From Hyphomicrobiales bacterium (GTDB lineage Bacteria > Pseudomonadota > Alphaproteobacteria > Rhizobiales > Beijerinckiaceae), in contig JAIXTP010000009.1 of the NCBI GenBank assembly GCA_027483895.1, forward strand, positions 248,001-312,000: DNA of 64,000 bases. Direction: 5' to 3'. Below the pieces are notes generated by a model, which was not told the origin of the DNA, ran no database searches, and saw nothing but the letters and a program-made list of their open reading frames with translations. This document shows, one piece after another, positions 9,501-19,100 of this stretch. Numbering within the stretch: position 1 is the first letter of the stretch; the number at the start of each line of letters is the position of its first letter. The position numbers and the translations under genes were made by a program.

Positions 9501-10096
9501 TGACCGGCACGTCCAGCGATCCCGTGCCCGTCGGCGGCTTCGATCTCCGGCGCGGCTCGCTCTCCGTCCTCTCGCAGCGGCTGGAATTCACCCGCGGTCG
9601 GGCTTTGTTGACCGGCGACCTCGTTCCCACGCTCGATCTCGAAGCGCGGGCGAATTCGGGTGCCGTCACTGTCCGCATCCTGATCACGGGGCGCGCCGAC
9701 GAGCCCGCTTTCGACATCACGTCCGAGCCGGAATTGCCTCAGGAGGAAGCCTTGTCGCGCCTCCTGTTCCAGCGGCCCACCGGCAGCCTCTCGCCGTTCC
9801 AGGCCGTCCAGCTGGCGGATGCGGTCGCCTCGTTCGGCGGCGGCGGGCCGCTCGAGGGCCTGCGGCGCTCCTTGGGGCTCGACAGCCTCGACATCGTATC
9901 GGGTACGAACGGTCCCGGCGCCGCTCTTGGGCGGGCCGTCGGTGAGCGCGCACGCGTCGGCATCAGAACGGGTGCGACGCCCGAAACCACGGGCGTCACG
10001 CTCGACGTCGATCTCACTCGCCGCATCCGGCTGCGCGGCGAGGCCGACGCGACCGGCGGCACCGCCGCGGGCATCGCCGCCGAATGGGAGTGGTGA
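6596..10096 (+). CDS. tamB: TamB, inner-membrane-anchored translocation/assembly module (DUF490)
   Basis: The product has 1166 residues, starting at ATG 6596 one base after the tamA stop. A single N-terminal hydrophobic segment (residues ~5-25) anchors it in the inner membrane. The rest is a long run of amphipathic beta strands with little motif content, as expected for the TamB/AsmA-like groove that bridges the periplasm. The last ~350 residues form the DUF490 region (RVEARLARQAKLRKGG, DVDLTRRIRLRGEADAT) and end in an aromatic strand, EWEW, that pairs with TamA. It is shorter than E. coli TamB (~1260), which is common in alphaproteobacteria. Function follows from the adjacent tamA. Confidence 0.92.
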   Translation: MRRASVLLAMLVVLSVFGGGSLVLGQQAGEDRGVLANLLSRALSTPATRISIGAVEGALSSDATIRNVTVSDRDGVAIHLDRARIVWRRTALLQRRLEIELLEVDRLEVLRLPLPSEEPVPGEDQPLLPELPVEIRVQSFRMAELALGDAVAGIAAKLSASGSASLGEPSAGLSLTLNAVRLDGAGSLGAELEYRPDTAELRLAARVSEPEGGLLARVAALPGLPPVRLDITGRGPLDAFEARLDFAAGLDITARGTARTVREAAARRLDLDLAARIGPWLPPAAGVVFADETELTGGFAWRDDGGYDLRDLTLRSAAAVLVMQGGVDPAGAADVSARLRAVPGPDGRTKLADGSLGTLSFEAKLLGNLSSPTVTGDLRLRDLKTSSGRLGEASARLSVVPSGASSRFRVIAGAEARDLVPSDPALARALGSRAALTLRADIGPGPAVIELLGVETPVMKARFSGDAGARRLDGVADFTIADLAPLSDLAGRRLAGKAEIRARLTGNPVRSRIAVDLDGGVEGLRAEMEPLERLIGPRLALSGTVTTGPRSWNFRELSLKGRDIVAVVDGRTDDRSHDLAARITAPDLSRADRALSGALRAEARLSGSPERPEIAVDASLGKGRIALSGAAGEDLDLSLEIENLSLGTSVLVAPAQGLRGRLDASARITGPRSAPEGPFRFAASDLTTVALRSAGLPAMSLTGECKAGGGRASIDARLAAGALGDARIQGSIPLNGEGRLDLKLPARIEAGALSGLLGAGRRFTGRIAADIAVTGTPAAPIASGDLSLSNGSFRDPVAGVRLDAVTLRLAARGERIVVERASAVTPGGGSLSASGSVRLDIAAGLPADLRITGRRARLVDTPAFDATGDLDLTVTGPVLRAPKLAGRVGIASMNIRVPERTGAMLQPLPGTRHVGAPPRVEARLARQAKLRKGGSAAFAASLDLLVDAPGRIYVRGRGVDAELGGRLRLTGTSSDPVPVGGFDLRRGSLSVLSQRLEFTRGRALLTGDLVPTLDLEARANSGAVTVRILITGRADEPAFDITSEPELPQEEALSRLLFQRPTGSLSPFQAVQLADAVASFGGGGPLEGLRRSLGLDSLDIVSGTNGPGAALGRAVGERARVGIRTGATPETTGVTLDVDLTRRIRLRGEADATGGTAAGIAAEWEW

Positions 10097-10194
10097 GCCG
10101 GGAACGTCGGCGTCGCGTCTCCGTTGTCCCTTCGACCTCATGACCGCAAGAGGGCCGCTCTGCGCGCCCGGGCGGATGACCGAAGGAGAGTGAT

Positions 10195-11127
10195 GTGAGC
10201 ATGACGCATGGAACCCCGCGCGGCGGTGATGACTGGGTGAACGTCGGTTCGACGGAGCGGGCTCTGACCGCTCTTGCCGGAGGCCTCATGGTCGGCTGGG
10301 GCCTGCGCCACGGTCGCGCGGGCGGAACGCTCGCGGCGTTCTTCGGCTCCATGATGCTCGGGCGCAGCATCAGCGGCCATTGTCCCGGCTACGCGATGAT
10401 GGAGTCGGACGAGGAAGGTCGGAGCTTCGCGGAACGCAAAGGCTGGTCGAACGCCTCGACGGTCACGCGCAGCATCACGATCGAAAGGCCCGCGGCCGAG
10501 CTGCACGCCTTCTGGCGCGACTTCTCGAACCTTTCCCGCTTCATGGACAACATCGAGTCCGTCGAGGTGATTTCGCCCGACCGGTCCCGCTGGACCGTGA
10601 AGGGCCCGGCGGGCGCTTCGCTCCATTGGACGTCGAAGGTGACGGAGGATCGGCCGGACCGCATCGCATGGGAGACCGAAGGCGATGCTGACGTGCGCAA
10701 CGCAGGCTGGGTCGAATTCAAGGAATTGCCGGAAGGCCGCGGCACCATCGTCCGCACCATGATCGCCTACGAGCCGCCGGCGGGCGCGCTCGGCAAGACC
10801 GTCGCCGCGCTGTTCGGCCGAGAACCCGGCCGGCAGGCCGCTACCGATCTCCAGAACCTCAAGCGGATGATGGAGCAGGGAAACGGCGGCACCGGCACGC
10901 CGATGCCGGGCGCCGCGGGATCGGGCGCTTCGGGCGGCGATCCTTCGCGCGGAACGGGCGGCGGCGCGTTCGCCTACCAAGCAGGGAAGGAAGCGGGAAC
11001 CACCGAGAACGGGAACGAGCACCGTTCGGGCGGACAGGCTTCGCTCTCCGGCGGCACGGCGGGTGAGCCCTCGTCCCCGCGCGCGGGCAAGCCGGGCGTC
11101 ACCGGCAAGGACGTCGACCGCGGATGA
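10195..11127 (+). CDS. DUF2892/YgaP-like membrane segment fused to an SRPBCC-fold domain
   Basis: The product has 310 residues. GTG 10195 is chosen because AGGAG ends six bases before it; ATG 10201 in the same frame is the alternative. Residues ~15-65 carry a glycine-rich hydrophobic hairpin (ALTALAGGLMVGWGLRHG) like the small DUF2892 membrane proteins. Residues ~80-225 resemble the SRPBCC or START-like 'cyclase/dehydrase' family, with TRSITIERPAAELHAFWRDF and the final helix. The last ~80 residues are low-complexity Gly/Ser/Thr and probably disordered. The next gene overlaps by four bases. Such proteins are often linked to stress responses, which would suit the trehalose genes downstream; that link is inference. 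Confidence 0.8.
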   Translation: MSMTHGTPRGGDDWVNVGSTERALTALAGGLMVGWGLRHGRAGGTLAAFFGSMMLGRSISGHCPGYAMMESDEEGRSFAERKGWSNASTVTRSITIERPAAELHAFWRDFSNLSRFMDNIESVEVISPDRSRWTVKGPAGASLHWTSKVTEDRPDRIAWETEGDADVRNAGWVEFKELPEGRGTIVRTMIAYEPPAGALGKTVAALFGREPGRQAATDLQNLKRMMEQGNGGTGTPMPGAAGSGASGGDPSRGTGGGAFAYQAGKEAGTTENGNEHRSGGQASLSGGTAGEPSSPRAGKPGVTGKDVDRG

Positions 11128-12128
11128 CCACGGTTCATCGCAAGATCGCCCGCGCCGCCTTCGTCGGCATCGTCGCGTCGGGGGCCTCGGCCCTCCTCGC
11201 CACGCTCGTGCAGGGCGTCATCGAGGCTCGCCACGCCCCGCGCGGGCGGCTCGTCCGCGTGCCCGGCGGCCTCGTGCATCTGCGCGAAGCGGGGCGACCG
11301 GACGCGGATCTCACGGTCGTGATGCTGCACGGCGCTTCCGTGAATCTCGAAGACCTGATGTTCGCCTTCGCAGACACGCTCGGACGTTCGGTGCGGCTGA
11401 TCGCGGTGGACCGACCCGGCGCGGGCTGGACGGACCGCGGCGGCTCGATGGCCGACGCGTCGCTTTCGATGCAGGGCGCGATGATCCTCGATGCGCTCGG
11501 CGTCGCGGGCGTGCAGGACTTCGTTCTGCTCGGCCATTCCTGGTCGGGCGGCCTCGCATGCCGGATCGCGATCGACCGACCGGAGAGGGTGCTCGGGCTC
11601 GTGGTGTTGGCGGGCGCCTCCATGCCGTGGCCGATCGGGCGGAAATTGCTCGAACGCGCCAAGCGGCTCCGCTTCCTCAACGATTTCGTCGTGCGGGCGT
11701 TCTTCTCGCCCATGATCCATTGGGGCGCGCAACCGCTCGCCAAGGCGATCTTCAGCCCCCAGAAGCCGCCGGAGGGCTATGTCGGCGCGGTCGGCATCCG
11801 CCTGCTCGCCCGGCCGGACCGTTTCATCGCCAATGCCGAAGATATGATGCTCGTCGAGCAGGGGCTCGAACGGTTGGAGCCGCGCCTCGGCGAGATCTCG
11901 GCGCCGACGCTCATCATTCATGGCGATGCGGACCGTGTCATCCCGGTCGATGTCGGAAGGCGGCTACACAGGCGGATCTCGGGGTCGCGCTATCTCGAAC
12001 TGCCCGGCATCGGCCACATGCCCCACCACGCCGAGAACGCCCGCGTGGTCGCCGCGATCGAGACGCTTCTCGACGGGATCCGGCAGGAGCGCGTCCGGAA
12101 CGGAACGTCCACCGCCCGTCCGCGTTGA
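11124..12128 (+). CDS. Alpha/beta-fold hydrolase with N-terminal membrane anchor
   Basis: The product has 334 residues and starts in an ATGA overlap with the upstream gene. An N-terminal hydrophobic stretch (about residues 9-32) suggests a membrane anchor or signal. The catalytic triad of the alpha/beta-hydrolase fold can be read: Ser in LLGHSWSGG, Asp in IIHGDADRVIP and His in LPGIGHMPHH. The HG oxyanion motif is in VVMLHGASV. The substrate (ester, epoxide or C-C bond) is not evident. It precedes otsB by 24 bases and may share its transcript. Confidence 0.85.
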   Translation: MTTVHRKIARAAFVGIVASGASALLATLVQGVIEARHAPRGRLVRVPGGLVHLREAGRPDADLTVVMLHGASVNLEDLMFAFADTLGRSVRLIAVDRPGAGWTDRGGSMADASLSMQGAMILDALGVAGVQDFVLLGHSWSGGLACRIAIDRPERVLGLVVLAGASMPWPIGRKLLERAKRLRFLNDFVVRAFFSPMIHWGAQPLAKAIFSPQKPPEGYVGAVGIRLLARPDRFIANAEDMMLVEQGLERLEPRLGEISAPTLIIHGDADRVIPVDVGRRLHRRISGSRYLELPGIGHMPHHAENARVVAAIETLLDGIRQERVRNGTSTARPR

Positions 12129-12152
12129 TCCCGAGCCTGAACGGAGCCGTCC

Positions 12153-12899
12153 ATGGCCGCGATCGAACTCGACCCTAAAAGGGATGCCCTTCTCCTCGAT
12201 CTCGACGGGACCCTCGTCGACATCGCTCCCACGCCCGACGCGGTGAAGACGCCCGCGGGGCTGGTGGCCGACCTGACGCGCGTTCGTCGCAGGCTCGGTG
12301 GGGCTCTGGCCGTCGTTTCCGGCCGTCCCATCAGCGTGATCGACGATCTGCTCCGGCCCTTCCGCGCGGTCGCCGCGGGCATCCATGGCGCCGAACTGCG
12401 TGCGACCGAGGACGGCCCCGTGAAGCGGCTTCACGTCGTGCGCCCGAGCGATGAGGTGCACCGTCGACTGTCGGCTCTCGGACGCATGCCGGGGGTCGTC
12501 GTGGAGGACAAGGGGCCCGCTGTCGCGATCCATTTCCGGCGCAATCCCGCCGCCGCCCAAGAGATCGCCGAAGCGATCCGCTCGATCCTTCACGATCACC
12601 CGGCCGAAGGGCTCTCCGCATTGCCCGGCAAGGCGGTGATCGAGGTGAAGCCCGTATCCGTCAACAAGGGCGCCGCCGTGAACGCGATCATGGAGCATCC
12701 GCCCTTCGCCGGCCGTCGTCCGATCTATATCGGCGACGACGTGACGGACGAGGCGGCCTTCGCGGTCGTATCCCGCGTCGCGGGCCGGGGTTACGCCGTC
12801 GGCGAACCGCGTCTGGGCGCGGCGCGCGGTTTCGCCGATCCGTCGCAGGTGCGCGCGTGGCTCCATGATCTGCCGAAGTCGCTCGGGACGGCGGCATGA
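12153..12899 (+). CDS. otsB: Trehalose-6-phosphate phosphatase (OtsB)
   Basis: The product has 248 residues. HAD-superfamily motif I is seen as LLLDLDGTLVD (nucleophile and general acid Asp pair), motif II as VVSGRP, the conserved GIHGAEL of trehalose phosphatases follows, and motif IV is YIGDDVTDEAAF. It removes phosphate from trehalose-6-phosphate, the second step of trehalose synthesis. The stop codon overlaps the start of the GH15 gene (ATGA), and otsA follows, so the whole pathway is in one operon. Trehalose serves as an osmo- and desiccation protectant. Confidence 0.95.
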   Translation: MAAIELDPKRDALLLDLDGTLVDIAPTPDAVKTPAGLVADLTRVRRRLGGALAVVSGRPISVIDDLLRPFRAVAAGIHGAELRATEDGPVKRLHVVRPSDEVHRRLSALGRMPGVVVEDKGPAVAIHFRRNPAAAQEIAEAIRSILHDHPAEGLSALPGKAVIEVKPVSVNKGAAVNAIMEHPPFAGRRPIYIGDDVTDEAAFAVVSRVAGRGYAVGEPRLGAARGFADPSQVRAWLHDLPKSLGTAA

Positions 12900-14689
12900 A
12901 TCCGGCAGGGCTCGGATATGCCCTCATCGGCAACGGGCGAATCGCGGCCCTCATCGATCCGCGCGGGCGCATCGGCTGGTGGTGCTTTCCGCGTTTCGAT
13001 GCGGATCCCGTCTTTTCGCGCCTTCTTTCGGGCGACGAAGAGAAGGGCTTCACCGACGTGGTGTTGGCGGATGCCGTGGACGGCAGCTGCGCCTATCTTC
13101 CGAACACGCCGATCCTAGTCACCACCCTGACCGACGCGAGCGGTGCGACCGTCCGCATCACCGATTTCGCGCCCTGTTTCCGGCAGTTCGGCCGACTGTT
13201 CCATCCCGCCCAATTGGTGCGTCGGATCGAGCCGGTTTCGGGGATCCCCCGCATCGCCATCCGCGTGCGGCCCACCTTCGATTACGGAAAGCCCGCCCAT
13301 GCCCGCACGCTCGGCTCCAGCCATCTCCGCTTCACCGGCGGCAAGCATGTGCTGCGCGTCACCACCGACGCACCGCTCTCCTACGTCGCCGAGGAGCAAT
13401 CCTTCGCCCTGACGCGACCGCTGACGCTGGTTTTCGGGCCGGACGAGCCTTTCGACGATGCGATCGAATCGACCGCCGCATCCTTCGAGACCAGAACCCG
13501 CGAGCATTGGCGCGAATGGGTCCGCTCGCTTGCGGTTCCGTTCGAATGGCAGGACGTGACGATCCGGGCGGCGATCACGCTGCGGCTCTGCTGTTTCGAG
13601 GAGACGGGCGCGATCGTCGCCGCGCATACCACCTCGATCCCCGAGGCCCCCGGCACCGAGCGCAATTGGGACTACCGCTACTGTTGGCTGCGCGACGCGC
13701 ATTTCGTCGTTCAGGCGCTCAACCGGTTGGGCGCAACCAATACGATGGTGAACTATCTCGACTACATCGCCACGGTCGCGGGCGCCCCCGGACCTTTGAA
13801 GCCCGTCTACGGCATCGTCCCCGATCAGGATCTCGCGGAATGGCGCTCCGAGGATCTCGACGGCTTCAACGGTTTCGGGCCCGTCCGGGTCGGCAATGCC
13901 GCCGTGGATCAGGTTCAGAACGACGTCTTCGGAAGCGTCATCCTCGCGGCGCAGCAGATGTTCATCGACCGGAGGCTGCACCCGATGGCGGGCGAGAGCC
14001 TGTTCCGGCAGTTGGAGCGCTTGGGCGACGAAGCGTTCGCTGCCGCGCTCACGCCCGATGCCGGCATCTGGGAGTATCGCGGCCGAAGCCGGATCCACAC
14101 CTATTCCGCCGCGATGTGCTGGGCGGCCTGCGACCGGCTCGGGCGGATCGCGCGGCTGCTCGGGCTCGGCGATGCCGCCTCGCATTGGACGGGCAGGGCT
14201 GCGCGGTTGCGCGAAGCGATGCTCGACCGCGCTTGGAACGCGAAGCGCAACGCCTTCACCGCCGCCTTCGGCGAGGACGATCTCGATGCCAGCGTGCTCC
14301 TCTTCTCGGAAATCGGCATCTTGCGCCCGGACGATCCGCGCTTCCGTTCCACCTGTGATCTGATCGGCCGGGAGCTCAGCCGCGACGGTCACATCTTCCG
14401 CTATGTCGCGCCCGACGATTTCGGCGAACCGGAGACCGCCTTCATCATCTGCCGCTTCTGGATGATCGACGCGCTTGCGGCCATGGGCCGGAAGGAAGAG
14501 GCGCGCGAACATCTCGAAGACCTGATCCGGTGCCGCAATCCGTTCGGGCTTCTGTCCGAGGACATCGACACCGGCACCGGCTGCCTCTGGGGCAACATCC
14601 CGCAGACCTATTCGATGGCGGGGCTCATCATTTCCGCCATGCGCCTGTCTCGAAGTTGGGAGGAGGCATGGGCGCCCGCCTCGTCGTGA
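12896..14689 (+). CDS. Glycoside hydrolase family 15 protein (trehalase/glucoamylase-like)
   Basis: The product has 597 residues with no signal peptide, so it is probably cytoplasmic. The N-terminal beta domain begins YALIGNGRIAALIDPRGRIG, typical of bacterial GH15 enzymes. The (alpha/alpha)6 barrel carries RNWDYRYCWLRDAHF, GPVRVGNAAVDQVQND and, near the end, WGNIPQTYSMAG, all GH15 signatures including the likely general acid and base regions. GH15 members cleave alpha-linked glucosides, and several act on trehalose. Its place between otsB and otsA, with overlaps at both ends, suggests trehalose hydrolysis or recycling. The enzyme's direction in the pathway is inferred. Confidence 0.88.
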   Translation: MNPAGLGYALIGNGRIAALIDPRGRIGWWCFPRFDADPVFSRLLSGDEEKGFTDVVLADAVDGSCAYLPNTPILVTTLTDASGATVRITDFAPCFRQFGRLFHPAQLVRRIEPVSGIPRIAIRVRPTFDYGKPAHARTLGSSHLRFTGGKHVLRVTTDAPLSYVAEEQSFALTRPLTLVFGPDEPFDDAIESTAASFETRTREHWREWVRSLAVPFEWQDVTIRAAITLRLCCFEETGAIVAAHTTSIPEAPGTERNWDYRYCWLRDAHFVVQALNRLGATNTMVNYLDYIATVAGAPGPLKPVYGIVPDQDLAEWRSEDLDGFNGFGPVRVGNAAVDQVQNDVFGSVILAAQQMFIDRRLHPMAGESLFRQLERLGDEAFAAALTPDAGIWEYRGRSRIHTYSAAMCWAACDRLGRIARLLGLGDAASHWTGRAARLREAMLDRAWNAKRNAFTAAFGEDDLDASVLLFSEIGILRPDDPRFRSTCDLIGRELSRDGHIFRYVAPDDFGEPETAFIICRFWMIDALAAMGRKEEAREHLEDLIRCRNPFGLLSEDIDTGTGCLWGNIPQTYSMAGLIISAMRLSRSWEEAWAPASS

Positions 14690-16077
14690 TCTCCAACCGC
14701 GTCCCGGTGCCCGACCCCGAAGGCCCGCCCGCCGCGGGCGGTCTCGCCGTCGCGGTCATGGCCGCGTTGCGGGGCCGGGAAGGGATCTGGTTCGGCTGGA
14801 GCGGGCAGGTCTCCGACGATCCGTCGGACGAGCCGCGCACGCAGGTCCATGACGGGATTTCCTACGTCGTCATAGACCTCAAGGAGCAGGACTTCGAAGA
14901 ATACTATAACGGCTTCGCGAACCGCGTGCTTTGGCCGATCCTGCATTACCGGGTCGATCTCGCCGAATTCAACCGCGCCGATCTCAGCGGCTATGTCCGG
15001 GTCAATCAGCGCTTCGCACTCGCGTTGTCGCGCATCCTGCGTCCCGACGATCTCGTCTGGGTCCACGATTACCATCTGATGCCGTTGGCCCGCCTGCTTC
15101 GGGCTCAGGGGCACTACAACCGCATCGGCTTCTTCCTTCACATCCCGGTGCCGCCGCCCGATCTGATCGCGGCGCTGCCGCACCATGCCGACATTCTCGG
15201 CGCGCTCGTCGATTACGACCTCGTCGGCGTGCAGACCGACAACGATCGCGAGAACCTCCGGCGGTATCTCCGCTCGCGCGGCGCCGACCGGACGGGGGAT
15301 CCGGACGTGCTCGCGCTTCCCGATCAGCGCGTCCGGCTCGGGGCCTATCCCGTCGGCATCGAGACGGATGAGTTCACCCGAATGGCCGAAGCGTCCGCCG
15401 GGTCCGACATCGTCGGCGAGATGACGGAAAGCCTCGGCGGCCGAGCGCTGGTGATCGGCGTCGATCGTCTCGACTATTCCAAGGGCATCACCCACCGGCT
15501 CGACGCGATCGAACGCTTTCTCGCTCATGCGCCGGAGTGGCGGGCGCGCGTCACGTTTCTACAGGTGACCCCGAAAAGCCGCGTCGAAATTCCGGAATAC
15601 GCCGCGCTTCAGGAGGCCGTGTCCGGCACGGCAGGCCGGATCAACGGCGCTTACGGCGACGTGAGTTGGACCCCGATCCGCTATGTCAACCGCTCCTATG
15701 CGCGGGAGGAGCTGGCGGCGCTTTATCGACTGGCCAGGGTCGGCCTCGTCACCCCGCTCCGCGACGGGATGAACCTCGTCGCGAAGGAATACGTCGCCGC
15801 ACAGGACCCCGGGGATCCCGGCGTGTTGGTTCTCTCGCAATTCGCGGGTGCTGCGGCGGAGCTGGATCGCGCGCTTCTGGTCAATCCGCACGAGCCCGAG
15901 GCGGTCGCGGCCGCCATCCTGCGGGCTCTCGAGATGCCTCTCGCCGAACGCGTCGAGCGGCACGCTTCGATGATCGAGGTCCTGCGCCGCAACGACGTCT
16001 CGCACTGGGCGGAGAATTTCATCACGGATCTGACGGGGCACCCCGCGTCTTCTGAGATCCGCGAAACTGAGCCGTAG
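14668..16077 (+). CDS. otsA: Trehalose-6-phosphate synthase (OtsA)
   Basis: The product has 469 residues. The start ATG 14668 lies inside the end of the GH15 gene (22-base overlap) and has a strong ribosome binding site, GGGAGGAGG. Retaining GT20 glycosyltransferase signatures are visible: RLVVISNRVPVPD at the N-terminus, VWVHDYHLMPL, IGFFLHIPVPPPD, VIGVDRLDYSKGI (donor-site Arg and Lys) and LRDGMNLVAKEY. It joins glucose from UDP- or ADP-glucose to glucose-6-phosphate. Length is normal for the family. Confidence 0.96.
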   Translation: MGARLVVISNRVPVPDPEGPPAAGGLAVAVMAALRGREGIWFGWSGQVSDDPSDEPRTQVHDGISYVVIDLKEQDFEEYYNGFANRVLWPILHYRVDLAEFNRADLSGYVRVNQRFALALSRILRPDDLVWVHDYHLMPLARLLRAQGHYNRIGFFLHIPVPPPDLIAALPHHADILGALVDYDLVGVQTDNDRENLRRYLRSRGADRTGDPDVLALPDQRVRLGAYPVGIETDEFTRMAEASAGSDIVGEMTESLGGRALVIGVDRLDYSKGITHRLDAIERFLAHAPEWRARVTFLQVTPKSRVEIPEYAALQEAVSGTAGRINGAYGDVSWTPIRYVNRSYAREELAALYRLARVGLVTPLRDGMNLVAKEYVAAQDPGDPGVLVLSQFAGAAAELDRALLVNPHEPEAVAAAILRALEMPLAERVERHASMIEVLRRNDVSHWAENFITDLTGHPASSEIRETEP

Positions 16078-16184
16078 GAACCAAGACGGGGAAGCCGCGT
16101 TGCGACGGGCGTTCCTTTTCCGCCGTCGCCGTTTTGCGCCCCCGGGCCTCGCGACCGTCTCCCCGCCCACCTTCGAGGTCGACC

Positions 16185-19100
16185 ATGGCCACTCCCGTCC
16201 CGCCTCGTGCAGGCATGACCCTCAGCTTCGCCGACGAATTCGAGCGCACGAGCCTCAACGGCGAAGGAAGTCCGGGCTGGCTCACGACCTATTTCTGGGG
16301 CGCCCGGCGCCTGGGCGAATTCAACCAGCAGCAGATCTTCGTCGACGCGAATTACGGACCCGGCGGCATCGATCCGTTCGTGTTCAACAACGGCACGGTC
16401 AACATCACCGCAGACCGCACCCCCGAGCAGTATCTGGACGGCTACGGCTATCCGTACACGTCCGGGCACATGAACACGTACGACACGTTCAATTTCCGCT
16501 ACGGCTATATCGAGATGCGGGCGAAGACCGCGGGCGGGCAGGGCTTCCTCGAAACCTTCTACGCCTCCCGCACCGACCGCTCGGTCCTCGGCGAGATCGA
16601 CGTGCTGGAGTTCATCGGCAACCAGCCGAAATCGCTCTACGGCACGGTCCATTACGAGGAAACGGACGGCACGCTGACGAAGGCGAAGGTCGTGCGCGCC
16701 GCGCTGACGACCGACATGACTGCCGCCTACCACACCTACGGCGTCGATTGGACGCCGAGCTATATCCGCTTCTATTTCGACGGAAAGCTGATGGGCGAGA
16801 TGCAGACGCCCGGCTCTCTGAAGGCGGCGGTCTATCTGATGGCCGACTTTTCCGTCGGCGGCACATGGGTCGGCTATCCCGACGCGACCACGCCGTTCCC
16901 CTCCGCCTACAGCATCGACTACATCCGCGTCTGGCAGGAGGCCTACGCCTTCGTGCCCGAAACCGTGATCGGCACGGGCGGTTCGGAAACGCTGGCGGGG
17001 GGCGACGGCGCCGACACGATCACTGCGGGCGCGGGCAACGACACGGTTCTGGCGGGCGGCGGCGACGACATCGTGCGCGGCGGCTCCGGCGACGATCGCC
17101 TTCAAGGCCAGAGCGGTTCCGACACGCTGGTGGGCGAATCCGGCGTCGATTGGCTGCAGGGCGGCCCCGACAATGATTTCTACGTGATCTTGGACGGGCA
17201 GGATTCGATCACGGACGGCAAGCTCGGCGGCTTCGACACCGTGATGATGAACCTGTCGAGCTACACCGTTCCCAACAACATCGAAGCCGTCATCCACGCC
17301 GGGACCAATGCGACCTCCATCCTGGGCCAATGGGCGAACAACTTCTTCGTCGGCGGAAACGCGGGCGACACGCTCAACGGCATGCAGGGCGACGACACGC
17401 TGATCGGCGGCGCGGGCGCGGATTCCCTGATCGGGTCCGCGGGCAACGACCTGATCAACACCTATGGCGGCGGCAACGACACGGTGAATTCCGGGAGCGG
17501 CCGCGACGTCATCGCCTTCGGCCCATCCGCGACCGCGTCCACCATCACGGTGCTCGATTTCGCCTCGGGCCTCGATCGGCTGGACCTGCGGCGGCTCGGG
17601 ATCGACACGCTCTCCGAGCTGTCGCCCTTCATGACGACGAACGCCGAGGGCAAGGCGGTCATCTTCAAGGACAATACCCGGATCCTGATGAATGTCGGTC
17701 CCACCCAGATCAAGGCGACCGACCTCGTGACGGATCCGCTTCCGACCAAAACGACGCCGGTCGCGAGCGTGATCAGCAACGACATGCTTCTCGCCTCGAG
17801 CCCCATCGGCTCCGCCGTGGCGATGTTCGTGCCCAAGTCGGTGCCCGAGCCGCTCTCCTACACCCTGCTCTCGGGCGGTGCGGGCGACCTCGCCGTGCGC
17901 GGGCGTCAATTGGTGGTGACCGGCGCGCTCGATCCGGGCGCGACCTATACGCTCACGGTGCGCGCGACGAACGAATTCGGGCTCACGCGCGACCAGACCT
18001 TCACCGTCCAGGCGCTCGGCAATTCCGCGCCGGGTTCGCTCGCCTTCTCGCCGACCAAGATCACGGATGCCGCCGCCGTGGGCACGACGGTCGGCTCGCT
18101 TTCCGCGACGGATCCCGATCCGGGCGACCGGCTCGCTTATACGCTCACCGGAGATGCGGGCGGCCGTTTCGCGGTGGAGGGCAATCTCGTCAAGACCGCC
18201 GGGACGCTCGACCCCGTGCCCTACACCATCACCGTGAAGGTCACCGATCTCGGCGGGCTCAGTACCGAGAAGAGCTTCACGATCAACGTCGCCTCGGGCG
18301 CCGTGCTCGACGGCGTAACGATCACCGGCAGCGCCGGCAACGACTTCATCTCGCCGACCTCGACCATCGCCGGCCAACCGACGGCCACGACGCGCGGCGA
18401 TCAGATCATGGGCAACGGCGGCAACGACACGCTGGACGGTGGTGCGGGCACGGACCGTATCGATGGCGGGGCGGGATCGGATCGCCTGATCGGCGGCGCC
18501 GGTGCCGACTCCCTCATCGGCGGGACCGGCGTGGACTACGCGTCCTATACGAACGCCTCCGCTGCGATCGCGATCGACATGGCGGATTCGAGATGGATCG
18601 CCGCCGCGGGCGACGCTGCGGGCGATCTCCTGTCCCAGATCGAAGGCGTCGAGGGCTCGAACTTCAACGACACCATCCTCGGCACGTCCGCAGGCGACCG
18701 ACTCTTCGGCCGGAGCGGAAACGACTCCATCGAGGGCCGCGCCGGCAACGACTTCCTCTACGGCGAACTCGGCGACGACACGCTGATCGGCGGCGTCGGA
18801 AACGACGTCCTCTCCGGGGCGGGCGGCTACGACGAATTCGTCTTCGCGCTCGGCTCCGGCCGCGACGTCATCAACGGCTTCGCCGCGGGCACGGCGACGG
18901 GCGACGTCATCGTCTATCGCGGCACTTTCGCGAGCTTCGCGGAAGTGGTCGCGGCGGCGGAGTACCGCTCCGGCGTCGTCTCGCCGCAAGGCACGACCTT
19001 CACCGGTGTCGTCATTACCCGCGGCACCGACGAGCAATGGTTGAGCGGTCTGACGGTGGAAAAGCTGGCCGCGAACGACTTCCGCTTCGAGACCGACACG

